This document shows positions 1 through 7,828 of a DNA stretch of 64,000 nucleotides, in pieces. The notes below the pieces were generated by a model that ran no database searches, was not told the DNA's origin, and saw only the letters and a program-made list of their open reading frames with translations. This DNA is from Gordonia sp. PP30 (GTDB lineage Bacteria > Actinomycetota > Actinomycetes > Mycobacteriales > Mycobacteriaceae): contig NZ_CP095864.1 in the NCBI RefSeq assembly GCF_023100845.1, forward strand, positions 4,278,001 through 4,342,000, in the 5' to 3' direction. The position numbers were made by a program, and so were the translations under genes. Within the stretch, counting starts at the first letter, position 1. Each line of letters begins with the position of its first letter.

Positions 1-2
1 CG

Positions 3-842
3 ACCCGGGAGAAGGCGCTGGCCAAGCTGGACAAGTTCACCCCCAAGATCGGCTACCCGGCGACCCGGCGCGACTACGGCGCACTGACCGTCGATCCGGC
101 GGACCTGCTCGGCAACGTCGCCCGGGCCGCCGCCTACGAGACCGACCGCGAACTCGCCAAGATCGGGCGCCCGGTGGACCGCGACGAATGGTTCATGACC
201 CCGCAGACGGTCAACGCGTACTACAACCCCGGCATGAACGAGATCGTCTTCCCGGCCGCGATCCTGCAGCCGCCGTTCTTCGACGCCGAGGCCGACGACG
301 CCGCCAATTACGGCGGGATCGGCGCGGTGATCGGCCACGAGATCGGGCACGGCTTCGACGATCAGGGCGCCAAGTACGACGGCGACGGCAACCTGGTGGA
401 CTGGTGGACCGACGACGACCGCACCGAGTTCGGCAAGCGGACCTCGGCGCTGGCCGCCCAGTACGCGCGGTACACGCCGACCGGCCTGGACTCCCAGTAC
501 ACGGTGAACGGCGAGTTCACCCTCGGCGAGAACATCGGCGACCTGGGCGGTCTGTCCATCGCGCTGGTCGCCTATGCCCTCGCCGGGGCCGATGCCGAAG
601 CCCCGCCCGTGATCGACGGCCTGACCGGCCCGCAGCGCGTCTTCTTCAGCTGGGCCCAGATCTGGCGCACCAAGACCCGCGACGAGGAGGCCATCCGCCG
701 CCTCTCGATCGACCCGCACTCGCCGCCGGAGTTCCGCTGCAACGGCGTGGTGCGCAACATCGACGCGTTCTACGACGCCTTCGGCGTCACCTCCGGCGAC
801 GCGCTGTACCTGCCGCCCGGGGAACGGGTGCAGATCTGGTGA
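3..842 (+). CDS. M13 family zinc metallopeptidase, C-terminal part
   Basis: This is the C-terminal 279 residues of a neprilysin/PepO-type M13 metallopeptidase; the gene begins before the window. The reading frame is open from base 3. Visible family hallmarks are the substrate-binding stretch NAYYNP, the zinc motif HEIGH (HExxH), the downstream ENIGD (ExxxD) that supplies the third zinc ligand, and the conserved C-terminal RCNGVVRN. These enzymes cleave oligopeptides and are usually anchored or exported; the anchor would lie upstream and cannot be seen. The stop codon overlaps the next start by four bases (GTGA), implying translational coupling to the ion channel gene. The family call is secure; the substrate is unknown. 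Confidence 0.93.
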   Translation, partial: TREKALAKLDKFTPKIGYPATRRDYGALTVDPADLLGNVARAAAYETDRELAKIGRPVDRDEWFMTPQTVNAYYNPGMNEIVFPAAILQPPFFDAEADDAANYGGIGAVIGHEIGHGFDDQGAKYDGDGNLVDWWTDDDRTEFGKRTSALAAQYARYTPTGLDSQYTVNGEFTLGENIGDLGGLSIALVAYALAGADAEAPPVIDGLTGPQRVFFSWAQIWRTKTRDEEAIRRLSIDPHSPPEFRCNGVVRNIDAFYDAFGVTSGDALYLPPGERVQIW

Positions 843-1438
843 AGAAGCTCTCGCTCCGGCAACCGACCACCACCGCCGAGGAAGCCCCGCTGATCAAGAC
901 CCAGGGGCCGATCGAGACGGCGGCGCTGGACAACGTCAACGCGGGCTGGCTGACCCGGGCCCTGCTGCGCCCGCTGTTCGCCGCGTGCGTGCTGGTGATC
1001 GGCTACTTCCTGCTGCCGTTCAACCACACCAGCGACTGGAACGTCGCGGCGTCGGTGGCCGGTTCGCTGCTGCTGCTCGCCTTCTGCGTCTGGGAGGTCC
1101 GCGCTTTTCTGCACGCGACCTATCCGCTCGCGGCCGCGCTGGAGATGCTCGCCGCGCTGGTGACGCTGTATCTGGTGTCGTTCTCGACGATCTACTTCAC
1201 GATGTCCGACTACCACCCGGGCAGCTTCAATCAGCATCTGACGCGGATGGATGCGCTGTACTACTGCCTCACGGTGTTCACGACCACCGGATTCGGCGAC
1301 ATCGATGCGGTGACCCAGGGCGCGCGGATCGCGGTGTCGATCCAGATGATCTGCAACCTGATCCTGATCGGCCTCGGGTTCCGGCTGTTCAGCATGGTGG
1401 TCACCGCGCGCCTGCGGGCCAGCCCGCACAACGGCTGA
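839..1438 (+). CDS. Potassium channel family protein (single pore domain)
   Basis: This 199-residue protein starts at GTG in a GTGA overlap with the metallopeptidase stop; no better start is visible. About 30 polar N-terminal residues precede three hydrophobic segments, a pore-helix region, the selectivity filter TTGFGD (compare canonical TVGYGD) and a final membrane helix. This is the Ion_trans_2 arrangement of small bacterial K+-selective channels, although the Phe in the filter and the extra N-terminal helices make selectivity uncertain. No cytoplasmic RCK or cyclic-nucleotide domain is present. The coupling to a peptidase gene is unexplained. Confidence 0.85.
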   Translation: MKKLSLRQPTTTAEEAPLIKTQGPIETAALDNVNAGWLTRALLRPLFAACVLVIGYFLLPFNHTSDWNVAASVAGSLLLLAFCVWEVRAFLHATYPLAAALEMLAALVTLYLVSFSTIYFTMSDYHPGSFNQHLTRMDALYYCLTVFTTTGFGDIDAVTQGARIAVSIQMICNLILIGLGFRLFSMVVTARLRASPHNG

Positions 1439-1441
1439 CCG

Positions 1442-2296
1442 TTACGACAGGAACGCCGAGACGGTCCGCTCGAACGCGTCCTTGGCCTCGATCATCACCC
1501 AGTGGCCGCACCGCGAGAAGACGTGCAGCTGCGCGTCCGGGATCAGCCGCAGCGGCACCAGCGCCATATCCGGTGGGCTGACCCGGTCGTCGTTGCCCCA
1601 GGTGAGCAGTGTCGGGCAGGCGACTTTGTGCATCCGCGCCCAGTAGGGCGGCCGGTCGGACGTGGCCTGGTAGCGCTGCATCATCGCGAAGGCGGCCGAG
1701 CCGTACATCATCGCGGCGGTCGCCGCGGCCGCCGGATCGGTCGCCGCGTTCCAGCGCTCCTCGATCAGTTCGTCGGTGACCAGCGCCCTGTCGTAGACCA
1801 TCGAGTGCAGCCAGCGCACCAGCTTGTCCCGGTCCGGCGCGTCGGTGAACTCCTGCAGCAGGCGCAGTCCTTCGCTGGGGCTGGGGCTGAGCAGGTTGGG
1901 GCCGACTCCGCCGATCGTGACCAGCTTCTCGACCCGCTCGGGGTGGTCGATCGCGAGGTTGATGCCGACCACGCCGCCCATCGAGTTGCCGACCATCGCG
2001 GCGCGGTCGATACCGAGGCCGTCCATGAACCGGATCACCGCGGCACCGGCGGTCAGCACCGGATGGCCGTCGACCGGGTCGGAGACGCCGAAACCCGGGA
2101 ACTCGACGATGTACACGTGATGCGTGCGCGCGAAGAAGCCTAGGTTCCCGCGGAAGTTGCGCCACCCGGTGACCCCGGGGCCGCTGCCGTGCAGCAGCAG
2201 GAGCACGTCGTCGTGCTGCTCCCCGGCTTCGTGATAGCGGATCACGCCCTGGTCGGTGACGAGCTCGCGGCGGGTGCTGTCGAAGGTGAGGTCCAC
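1442..2296 (-). CDS. Alpha/beta hydrolase, meta-cleavage product (HsaD/BphD-like) hydrolase
   Basis: This 284-residue alpha/beta hydrolase resembles carbon-carbon bond hydrolases that act on ring meta-cleavage products (HsaD in cholesterol ring degradation, BphD in biphenyl degradation). Visible elements are the oxyanion stretch HGSGPG near residue 36, the nucleophile elbow GNSMGG (Ser105), the acid in WGNDDR (Asp237) and the His in CGHW (His265). Length matches HsaD-type enzymes. The gene stands alone, and a KstR-like palindrome ends seven bases upstream of the ATG, suggesting sterol-responsive expression. The exact substrate is not determinable; it may be a second HsaD-like enzyme or an enzyme for a related ring or side-chain product. 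Confidence 0.85.
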   Translation of the reverse strand: MDLTFDSTRRELVTDQGVIRYHEAGEQHDDVLLLLHGSGPGVTGWRNFRGNLGFFARTHHVYIVEFPGFGVSDPVDGHPVLTAGAAVIRFMDGLGIDRAAMVGNSMGGVVGINLAIDHPERVEKLVTIGGVGPNLLSPSPSEGLRLLQEFTDAPDRDKLVRWLHSMVYDRALVTDELIEERWNAATDPAAAATAAMMYGSAAFAMMQRYQATSDRPPYWARMHKVACPTLLTWGNDDRVSPPDMALVPLRLIPDAQLHVFSRCGHWVMIEAKDAFERTVSAFLS

Positions 2297-2302
2297 GCCG
2301 CC

Positions 2303-2326
2303 GATACTAGAACACGTTCTAGTATC
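2303..2326. promoter_or_regulatory. KstR-type operator palindrome
   Basis: A 24-base, near-perfect inverted repeat with the core TAGAACACGTTCTA matches the published KstR operator pattern (AAC, two bases, GTT with flanking T/A). KstR is the TetR-family repressor of cholesterol catabolism in mycobacteria and rhodococci. It lies immediately upstream of the hydrolase start, where a bound repressor would block transcription or a leaderless start. Confidence 0.8.
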
Positions 2327-2403
2327 GCGCCAGGGCCGCCTCCCGCCACATGATGGTCGAGCGAAGTCGAGACCACCACCCCAGACACTAGTGCCGCGTG
2401 TCT

Positions 2404-2943
2404 TTAGTTAGTTTTCGGTTGGGCTTTCTTCAGGATGTCGTCGGCGGTCTTGGTCCAGACGAAGGGGTGTTTGCGGTCGTTCCAGCCGCTGATGAATGCC
2501 CGGATCTTCGCGTTGAGGTCTTTGACTGAGGTGAATACGCCACGGCGGATCGCTTGCCGGTCGATGATGCCGAACCAGACCTCGACGAGGTTGAGCCAGG
2601 ATCCGGAGGTCGGGGTGAAGTGCACGTGCATGTTCGGGTGCTGGACGAGCCAGTCGCGGACTTCGGCCTTCTTGTGGGTGGCGTAGTTGTCCATCACCAG
2701 GTGCAGTTCCTGGCCGGGGTAGGTGCGGTCGATCTGTCGCAGGAACGACAGGAACTCCTGGTGACGATGCCGTGGCTTGACTGCGCCGGTCACTTGGCCG
2801 GTCGCGATGTCCAGGGCGGCGAACAACGTGGTCGTGCCGTGCCGCTTGTAGTCATGAGTGCGGCGTTCGATCTGCCCGGGCCGTATCGGCAGCATCGGCG
2901 CGGTCCGGTCCAGGGCCTGGATCTGCGACTTCTCATCGACGCA
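2404..2943 (-). pseudogene. IS630-family transposase, C-terminal fragment
   Basis: This is the DDE half of an IS630-type transposase. It retains CVDEKSQ with the first catalytic Asp, VMDNYATHK with the second Asp, and NLVEVWF with the catalytic Glu, followed by the usual C-terminal tail. It has no start codon because an IS256-family element lies directly upstream. It is in the correct frame to join the N-terminal fragment at 4369-4932 if the inserted element and one target duplication are removed. An internal ATG at 2895 could give a 163-residue product lacking the first Asp, which should be inactive. Confidence 0.9.
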
Positions 2944-4405
2944 GAGCCTGTCAAGTTTTCTGTGTATGTCGTTCGGGTGTTCGGGTTAGAGGTGATGGTT
3001 GATTCGTTCGGGGTAGATCAGGGAGAGTTGTTCCAATGCTCGTTTCCAGTTCGTGGTGACTTGGCCTTCGACGAGTCGGCCGGGGGCTCGGCGTTGATCG
3101 GCGGGTAGTCCTTTCTCCTTCTCGCGTTCACGGGCGCGTTTGTCCTCGATGTTGCCGATCGCCATCCACAGCAGCTTCACGGCGGCTGCGTCGTTCGGGA
3201 AGTGCCCGCGGTTCTTGATGACCTTGCGCAACTGGTAGTTCAACGATTCGATGCTGTTGGTCGTGTAGATCACCCGGCGCAGCTCCGGCGGGAACGCCAG
3301 GAACGGGGTGAACCGTTCCCAGGCGTCGCGGAAACTGCGCACCGTCGACTGGTAGCGGCGCCCGAGTTCGGAGGCGTCGAACTCCTCCAGGGCCTGGAGA
3401 GCAGCGTCGGCGCTGGAGGCCTGGTAGACCGGTTTGAGGGCGGCGGCGACGGCTTTGCGGTCACCGTAGGACACGAACCGCATCGACGCCCGGATCAGGT
3501 GGACCACGCACGTCTGCACGGTAGCCTGCGGCCAGGTCGCCTCGACCGCGTCGGCGAACCCGGTCAGCCCGTCACAGCACACGATCAGCACGTCCTGCAC
3601 GCCGCGATTACGGAGTTCAGCGCACACCGACGCCCAGAATTTGGCGCCCTCGGTCTGCGCGATCCAGATCCCCAGGACGTGCTTGATACCGTCCACGTCG
3701 ACACCGACGGCCAGGTGCGCGGACTTGTTGATCACGTGCCCGCCGTCACGGACCTTGACCACGATCGCGTCGAGGTACATCACCGGGTACAGCGGTTCGA
3801 GGTCACGTTGCTGCCACTTGATCACCTCGTCGGCGACCTCTTCGGTGATTTTCGAGATCGTCTCGTGCGACAGGTCCGTGCCGATCGTGGAGGCCAGATG
3901 GTGCTGGATATCGCGGATCGTCATCCCGCCGGCGTAGAGCGAGACGATCATCGCGTCCAGACCGTCCAGACGGCGCTGGCCCTTGCGGACCAGCATCGGG
4001 ATGAACGAGCCGTCGCGGTCACGCGGGATACGTAACTCCACGTCCCCGACCTCGGTGGCGACAGTCTTGGTGCCGTAACCGTTACGGGAGTTGGGAAACG
4101 ACGACGCCTCCGGGTCGCCGGCCTCGTACCCGAGGTGATCGCTCAACTCGGCGTTCAAACCACGCTCCAGGGCCGCCTTCATCAGCGACCCGAGCAGACC
4201 GCCCTCGCCGGTCAACGGCTCGCCGCCATCGATCTTGGCAAGGACATCATCGAGCGCACCCGAGGCGATGAGCGCATCGGTGGCCTCGTTCTGGCGGCGA
4301 CGCCGCTCTTCTCGTGACTGATCCACAGTCACATCATCGATGGTCACAGTGAGAGTTCCTTTCAGGACTCACCCTCCCGACTTACACAGACCATCTGACA
4401 CGCCC
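2944..4405 (-). mobile_element. IS256-family insertion sequence, intact
   Basis: This 1462-base element has imperfect inverted ends of about 33 bases: GAGCCTGTCAAGTTTTCTGT at the left, and GGGCGTGTCAGATGGTCTGT read inward from the right. It is bounded by the direct repeat TCGACGCA (2936-2943 and 4406-4413), an 8-base target duplication typical of the family. It carries one full-length transposase. The duplication interrupts the IS630 transposase at the codons around its first catalytic Asp. Confidence 0.93.
2986..4347 (-). CDS. IS256-family (Transposase_mut) transposase
   Basis: This full-length 453-residue Mutator/IS256-type transposase uses a DDE mechanism to cut and join the element ends. 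Family landmarks in order are an N-terminal region with the NSRNGYG segment, the MYLDAIVVKVRD segment with the first catalytic Asp, IVCCDGLTGFADAV with the second Asp, the CVVHLIRAS motif, and TTNSIESLNYQLRK containing the catalytic Glu near the C terminus. The chosen GTG start has an AGGAA ribosome-binding site about nine bases upstream. No frameshift or missing catalytic residue is seen, so the element may still be active. Confidence 0.95.
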   Translation of the reverse strand: MTIDDVTVDQSREERRRRQNEATDALIASGALDDVLAKIDGGEPLTGEGGLLGSLMKAALERGLNAELSDHLGYEAGDPEASSFPNSRNGYGTKTVATEVGDVELRIPRDRDGSFIPMLVRKGQRRLDGLDAMIVSLYAGGMTIRDIQHHLASTIGTDLSHETISKITEEVADEVIKWQQRDLEPLYPVMYLDAIVVKVRDGGHVINKSAHLAVGVDVDGIKHVLGIWIAQTEGAKFWASVCAELRNRGVQDVLIVCCDGLTGFADAVEATWPQATVQTCVVHLIRASMRFVSYGDRKAVAAALKPVYQASSADAALQALEEFDASELGRRYQSTVRSFRDAWERFTPFLAFPPELRRVIYTTNSIESLNYQLRKVIKNRGHFPNDAAAVKLLWMAIGNIEDKRAREREKEKGLPADQRRAPGRLVEGQVTTNWKRALEQLSLIYPERINHHL

Positions 4406-4932
4406 TCGACGCACAGCACGATCGCGTTCTCCGGCGGTTCCAGATACAGGCCGACGACGTCGGTGACCTTCCCGGCCAGCTCCGGGTCGGTGGAGAACTT
4501 GAAGGTTCCCGACCGCCACGGCTGCACACCGTACTCGCGCCACGCGCGTGCGATCGTGGCGTTCCCGACCCCGAGATGGGCGGCGAGCAACCGTGAGGAC
4601 CAGTGCGTGACCCCGTACTTCTTCGGAGGCGGCATCAACGTGGCCGACACGATGTCGGCGTGATCGATACGCCGGGGCCGGCCGGGCCGATCAGCATCGA
4701 GCAAGCCGGCCATCCCGTCGTGCAGGTACCGGTACCGCCACTTGCGGACCGTCGGGATCGACACCCCGACGACGTCGCTGATATGCGAGTTCGCCCACCC
4801 CTCAGCGGCCAGCGCCACGATCCGCGCCCGCCTCACCACGCCAGCCGGCGTCGAGGTCGATCGCAGCAACCGATCAAGCTCAACATCATCGCCCTCACGC
4901 AATTCCAGTGCCGGGGCCGGAGAATTCGCCAT
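4369..4932 (-). pseudogene. IS630-family transposase, N-terminal fragment
   Basis: This is the DNA-binding half of the interrupted IS630-type transposase. It contains two helix-turn-helix regions: ARIVALAAEGWANSHISDVV, continuing into PTVRKWRYRY, and a winged region around HWSSRLLAAHLGVGNATI. After residue VLCV the frame enters the IS256-family element and ends within a few codons, so the last residues are foreign. The ATG at 4932 is preferred; an upstream in-frame TTG at 4947 is possible. The fragment could still make a DNA-binding protein without catalytic residues. Confidence 0.88.
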
Positions 4933-5028
4933 AACCCATTCTCTCAACCCCGGAACAGGAAACTAATTAACGCCACGCGACACTAGAGTCGAAATGGCAC
5001 GACCCCCATCGCGAAAGGAGATCCGCCC

Positions 5029-6051
5029 ATGCGCGCAGTCGTCATCCACGGCCCCGGAGACATCCGGACCGAGGAGGTTCCCGACCCGCGGATCGTCGAA
5101 CCCACCGATGCGGTGATCCGGGTGACCGCCACCTGCATCTGCGGTTCCGATCTGTGGCCCTACCGCGGCATCGACGCGGTGAACGAACCCCGGCGGATGG
5201 GCCACGAGTACGTCGGCGTCGTCGAGCAGATCGGCGACGACGTGACCTCCCTGGCGGTCGGCGACTACGTCGTCGGCTCGTTCATCGCCTCCGACAACAC
5301 CTGCGACATCTGTCGTGCCGGATACCAGTCGCGCTGCGTCCACATGGTCGGGATGGGGTCGATCGGTACGCAGGCCGAACGCGCCCGCGTGCCGCTGGCC
5401 GACGGCACCCTGGTGAAGGTGCCCGGCACGCCGACGCCCGAGCAGGTCACCGGTCTGCTCGCCGCGTCCGACGTCCTCGGCACCGGCTGGTTCGGCGCGG
5501 TGTCCGCGGAGGCCGGCCCCGGCAAGACCGTCGCGGTGGTCGGCGACGGCGCCGTCGGCCTGCTCGCCGTGCTGGCCGCGAAGCGCCTGGGGGCGGACCG
5601 CATCATCGCGATGTCGCGGCACGCGGACCGGCAGGCGCTCGCGCGCCGATTCGGCGCGACCGACATCGTCGCCGAGCGCGGCGCGGCCGGGATCGCGAAG
5701 ATCAAGGAGCTCACCGACGGCCTCGGCGCGCACAGCACGGTCGAGGCGGTCGGCACCCAGGAATCGATGGACCAGGCCATCGGCGTCACCCGGCCCGGCG
5801 GCCACATCGGCTTCGTCGGCGTCTCGCACGGCGTCGAGATCGAGGGCCGCGCTCTGTTCTGGGCCACCGTGCACCTGGCCGGCGGTCCGGCTCCGGTCCG
5901 CCGCTTCCTCCCCGAGCTGATCGACCTGATCATGGCCGGTGAGATCGATCCCGGCGCCGTCTTCGACCTCACCCTCCCCCTCGAGGAGGCCGCCGACGGC
6001 TATCGGGCGATGGACCAGCGCCGGGCCACCAAGGTGCTGCTCACGGTCTGA
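5029..6051 (+). CDS. Zinc-dependent medium-chain alcohol dehydrogenase
   Basis: This 340-residue medium-chain dehydrogenase/reductase of the Zn-type oxidises an alcohol with NAD(P)+. The catalytic zinc ligands are in CICGSD and GHEYVGVVE. The structural zinc loop shows only three of the usual four cysteines (CDICRAGYQSRC), so structural zinc binding may be altered. The Rossmann motif GDGAVG lies near residue 176. An AAGGAG ribosome-binding site precedes the ATG. The gene sits just outside the IS630 right end, alone on its strand; a neighbouring pathway is not evident. Substrate unknown. Confidence 0.88.
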   Translation: MRAVVIHGPGDIRTEEVPDPRIVEPTDAVIRVTATCICGSDLWPYRGIDAVNEPRRMGHEYVGVVEQIGDDVTSLAVGDYVVGSFIASDNTCDICRAGYQSRCVHMVGMGSIGTQAERARVPLADGTLVKVPGTPTPEQVTGLLAASDVLGTGWFGAVSAEAGPGKTVAVVGDGAVGLLAVLAAKRLGADRIIAMSRHADRQALARRFGATDIVAERGAAGIAKIKELTDGLGAHSTVEAVGTQESMDQAIGVTRPGGHIGFVGVSHGVEIEGRALFWATVHLAGGPAPVRRFLPELIDLIMAGEIDPGAVFDLTLPLEEAADGYRAMDQRRATKVLLTV

Positions 6052-6088
6052 CGCCTCCCATGCCCCGGCGACCGAGAGGTGGTGGCTT

Positions 6089-6212
6089 CGACTCGGCTCG
6101 GCTATCGCCTCGCCGGCTCAGCCGGCGAAAGGACACGACTCGGCCGGCGCCTCGCCGGCTCAACCGGCGAAAGGACACGACTCGGCCGGCGCCTCGCCGG
6201 CTCAACCGGCGG
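6089..6212. repeat. Tandem 42-base repeats with internal dyad
   Basis: Three tandem copies occur between the dehydrogenase and the next gene. The units beginning at 6136 and 6178 are spaced 42 bases apart; the first (6089) is 47 bases with a small insertion. Each unit contains the dyad GCCGGCTCAACCGGC or a one-base variant and the spacer GAAAGGACACGACTCGG. The array could fold into successive hairpins and may act as a terminator or a variable repeat. There are no unique spacers, so it is not a CRISPR. Confidence 0.85.
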
Positions 6213-6241
6213 GCGGGAATCGCTCGTCTAAGGTGAGCCCT

Positions 6242-6538
6242 ATGCGTATCGATCCCTCCGTTCCCGCTGTCGCCGCCGGCCTGATCGGCGGCTACGCCGT
6301 CGCCCGCTACTCGGGGCGCCGCGAGCTGGGCGGAGTGGTCCTGGCGGCGGCGGGCGCCGTCGCCGGTCGCAGCTGGCTGCAGCGGGGGCCCGCCGTCACC
6401 GCCGGGCTCACCGCCACCTACCTGGGAGCGTTCGGTGTCTCCCATCCCCTGGCCAAGAAGATCGGGGCCTGGCCCTCGGTCTTCGCCGTCACGGCCGCGG
6501 CAACCGGAATAACCGCCGCAGTCACCGCAAACGGCTGA
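6242..6538 (+). CDS. Small hydrophobic membrane protein, function unknown
   Basis: The 98-residue product is dominated by glycine- and alanine-rich hydrophobic segments, probably three short membrane helices, with a basic loop (SGRRE) near residue 24. An AAGGTGAG ribosome-binding site stands about five bases before the ATG. I do not recognise a functional family. It lies between the repeat array and the L,D-transpeptidase gene on the same strand, about 60 bases upstream of the latter. Confidence 0.65.
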   Translation: MRIDPSVPAVAAGLIGGYAVARYSGRRELGGVVLAAAGAVAGRSWLQRGPAVTAGLTATYLGAFGVSHPLAKKIGAWPSVFAVTAAATGITAAVTANG

Positions 6539-6596
6539 ATTCCACCCGTCGATTGCGGCTGAGCAAGGACACAGACGGCGCTGCCACACTAGAGGG

Positions 6597-7772
6597 ATGC
6601 GCGATAGACTTCTCCGCCTCTCCCTGTCCGCTGTCGCACTGACGGCCGCGTCGACCCTGATCGTGGCCTGCACCAACAGCACCCCCAAGCACGTCGATGC
6701 GCCGCCCGCGGCCATCGCCCTGGCCCCGCACGACGCGAAACTGAACCCGACGACGCCGATCGTCGTGGACGCGACCGGCGGCACCCTGACCCAGGTGACC
6801 GTCACCAACGCCGCCGAATCGGGCAAGCAGGTGACCGGCAAGCTCGATCCGGGCGGGCGCCGCTGGAGCACCACCGAGGATCTCGGCTACGGCGCCACCT
6901 ACACCGTCGACGCGACGGCGGTGAACGCCGATCAGAAGCCGGTCCACCAGACCTTCACGGTCAACACGATCGCCCCGGACTCCACCGCGTACGCCAACGT
7001 GGTCCCGGATCCGGACATGGTGGCGCAGACCGGGATCGGCGTGGGTCAGCCGATCTCCGTGCAGTTCACCGCGCCGGTCACCAACAAGGCCGAGGTGCAG
7101 AAGCATCTGAAGGTCACCACCACCCCGAATCAGCCGGGCGCCTGGTACTGGATCGACGACCAGAACGTCCATTACCGGGGACCGGACTACTGGAAGCCCG
7201 GCACCAAGATCCACCTGGATGCCGAGGTCTACGGCGTCGATCTCGGCAACGGCGTCTACGGGGCCGAGGACTACTCGGTCGACTACACCGTGCACGACTC
7301 CTGGATCGCCAAGGCCGACGGCGCCACCGAGCTGCTGACCATCTTCCACAACGGCCAGCAGGTGAATCAGATGCCGATGAGCCTGGGCAGCCCGGACACG
7401 CCGTCGCACAACGGCCCGCACGTGATCAGCGAGAAGTCGCAGACCGTGACCATGGACTCGTGCACCTACGGCGTCTGCGCGGGCCAGCCGGGCTATTACA
7501 ACGAGACCGTGCTGTGGGACGAACGCATCTCCAGTGACGGCGAGTACGTGCACGCCGCACCGTGGTCGGTCGGCCAGCAGGGCTCGTCGAACGTGTCGCA
7601 CGGCTGCGTCAATCTGAGCACCGACAACGCGATCTGGTTCTACAACCACTTCGGACTCGGCGACGTTGTCGAGATCACCCACTCCCAGGGCCCCACCCTT
7701 CCGGTCTGGGACACCTACGGCGACTGGACGGTGCCGTGGTCCACCTGGCAGAAGGGCGACGCGGACGCCTGA
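6597..7772 (+). CDS. L,D-transpeptidase lipoprotein (YkuD domain)
   Basis: This 391-residue cell-wall enzyme forms 3-3 peptidoglycan cross-links. The N terminus is a lipoprotein signal with lipobox LIVAC (Cys25). Two immunoglobulin-like domains follow (roughly residues 40-240), then a YkuD catalytic domain with SHGCVNLS, placing the catalytic Cys at about 337. The order and length match the actinobacterial Ldt enzymes of the LdtMt2 type (Ig domains, catalytic domain, short C-terminal tail). A strong hairpin follows the stop. Such enzymes act outside the membrane and resist most penicillins but not carbapenems (family knowledge). Confidence 0.93.
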   Translation: MRDRLLRLSLSAVALTAASTLIVACTNSTPKHVDAPPAAIALAPHDAKLNPTTPIVVDATGGTLTQVTVTNAAESGKQVTGKLDPGGRRWSTTEDLGYGATYTVDATAVNADQKPVHQTFTVNTIAPDSTAYANVVPDPDMVAQTGIGVGQPISVQFTAPVTNKAEVQKHLKVTTTPNQPGAWYWIDDQNVHYRGPDYWKPGTKIHLDAEVYGVDLGNGVYGAEDYSVDYTVHDSWIAKADGATELLTIFHNGQQVNQMPMSLGSPDTPSHNGPHVISEKSQTVTMDSCTYGVCAGQPGYYNETVLWDERISSDGEYVHAAPWSVGQQGSSNVSHGCVNLSTDNAIWFYNHFGLGDVVEITHSQGPTLPVWDTYGDWTVPWSTWQKGDADA

Positions 7773-7786
7773 AACCCTGAAACATC

Positions 7787-7816
7787 GACCCCGGAGCAGA
7801 CGACTGCTCCGGGGTC
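7787..7816. terminator. Bidirectional hairpin terminator
   Basis: A perfect 13-base-pair stem (GACCCCGGAGCAG with its complement) closes a four-base loop. It lies between the converging L,D-transpeptidase and inositol operon ends, so it can serve both. No U-tract follows, as is common in actinobacteria. Confidence 0.85.
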
Positions 7817-7828
7817 ATTGCGTTCTGC

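Larger units (their letters stand above)
2391..4983 (-). mobile_element. IS630-family insertion sequence, interrupted by an IS256-family element
   Basis: The two ends form imperfect inverted repeats: GTGCCGCGTG at the left end against GTGTCGCGTG read inward from the right end, with similarity continuing through TTAGTTAGTTTT/TTAATTAGTTTC. The element is flanked by TA on both sides (2389-2390 and 4984-4985; both in a CTAG context), the usual IS630 target. Removing the 1462-base IS256 element and one 8-base duplication leaves about 1123 bases, a normal IS630 size. Confidence 0.88.

Noticed and set aside
6089-6212. Regular repeats considered as a CRISPR array
   Set aside because: Units are contiguous with no unique spacers and no cas genes are nearby. 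It is a simple tandem repeat.
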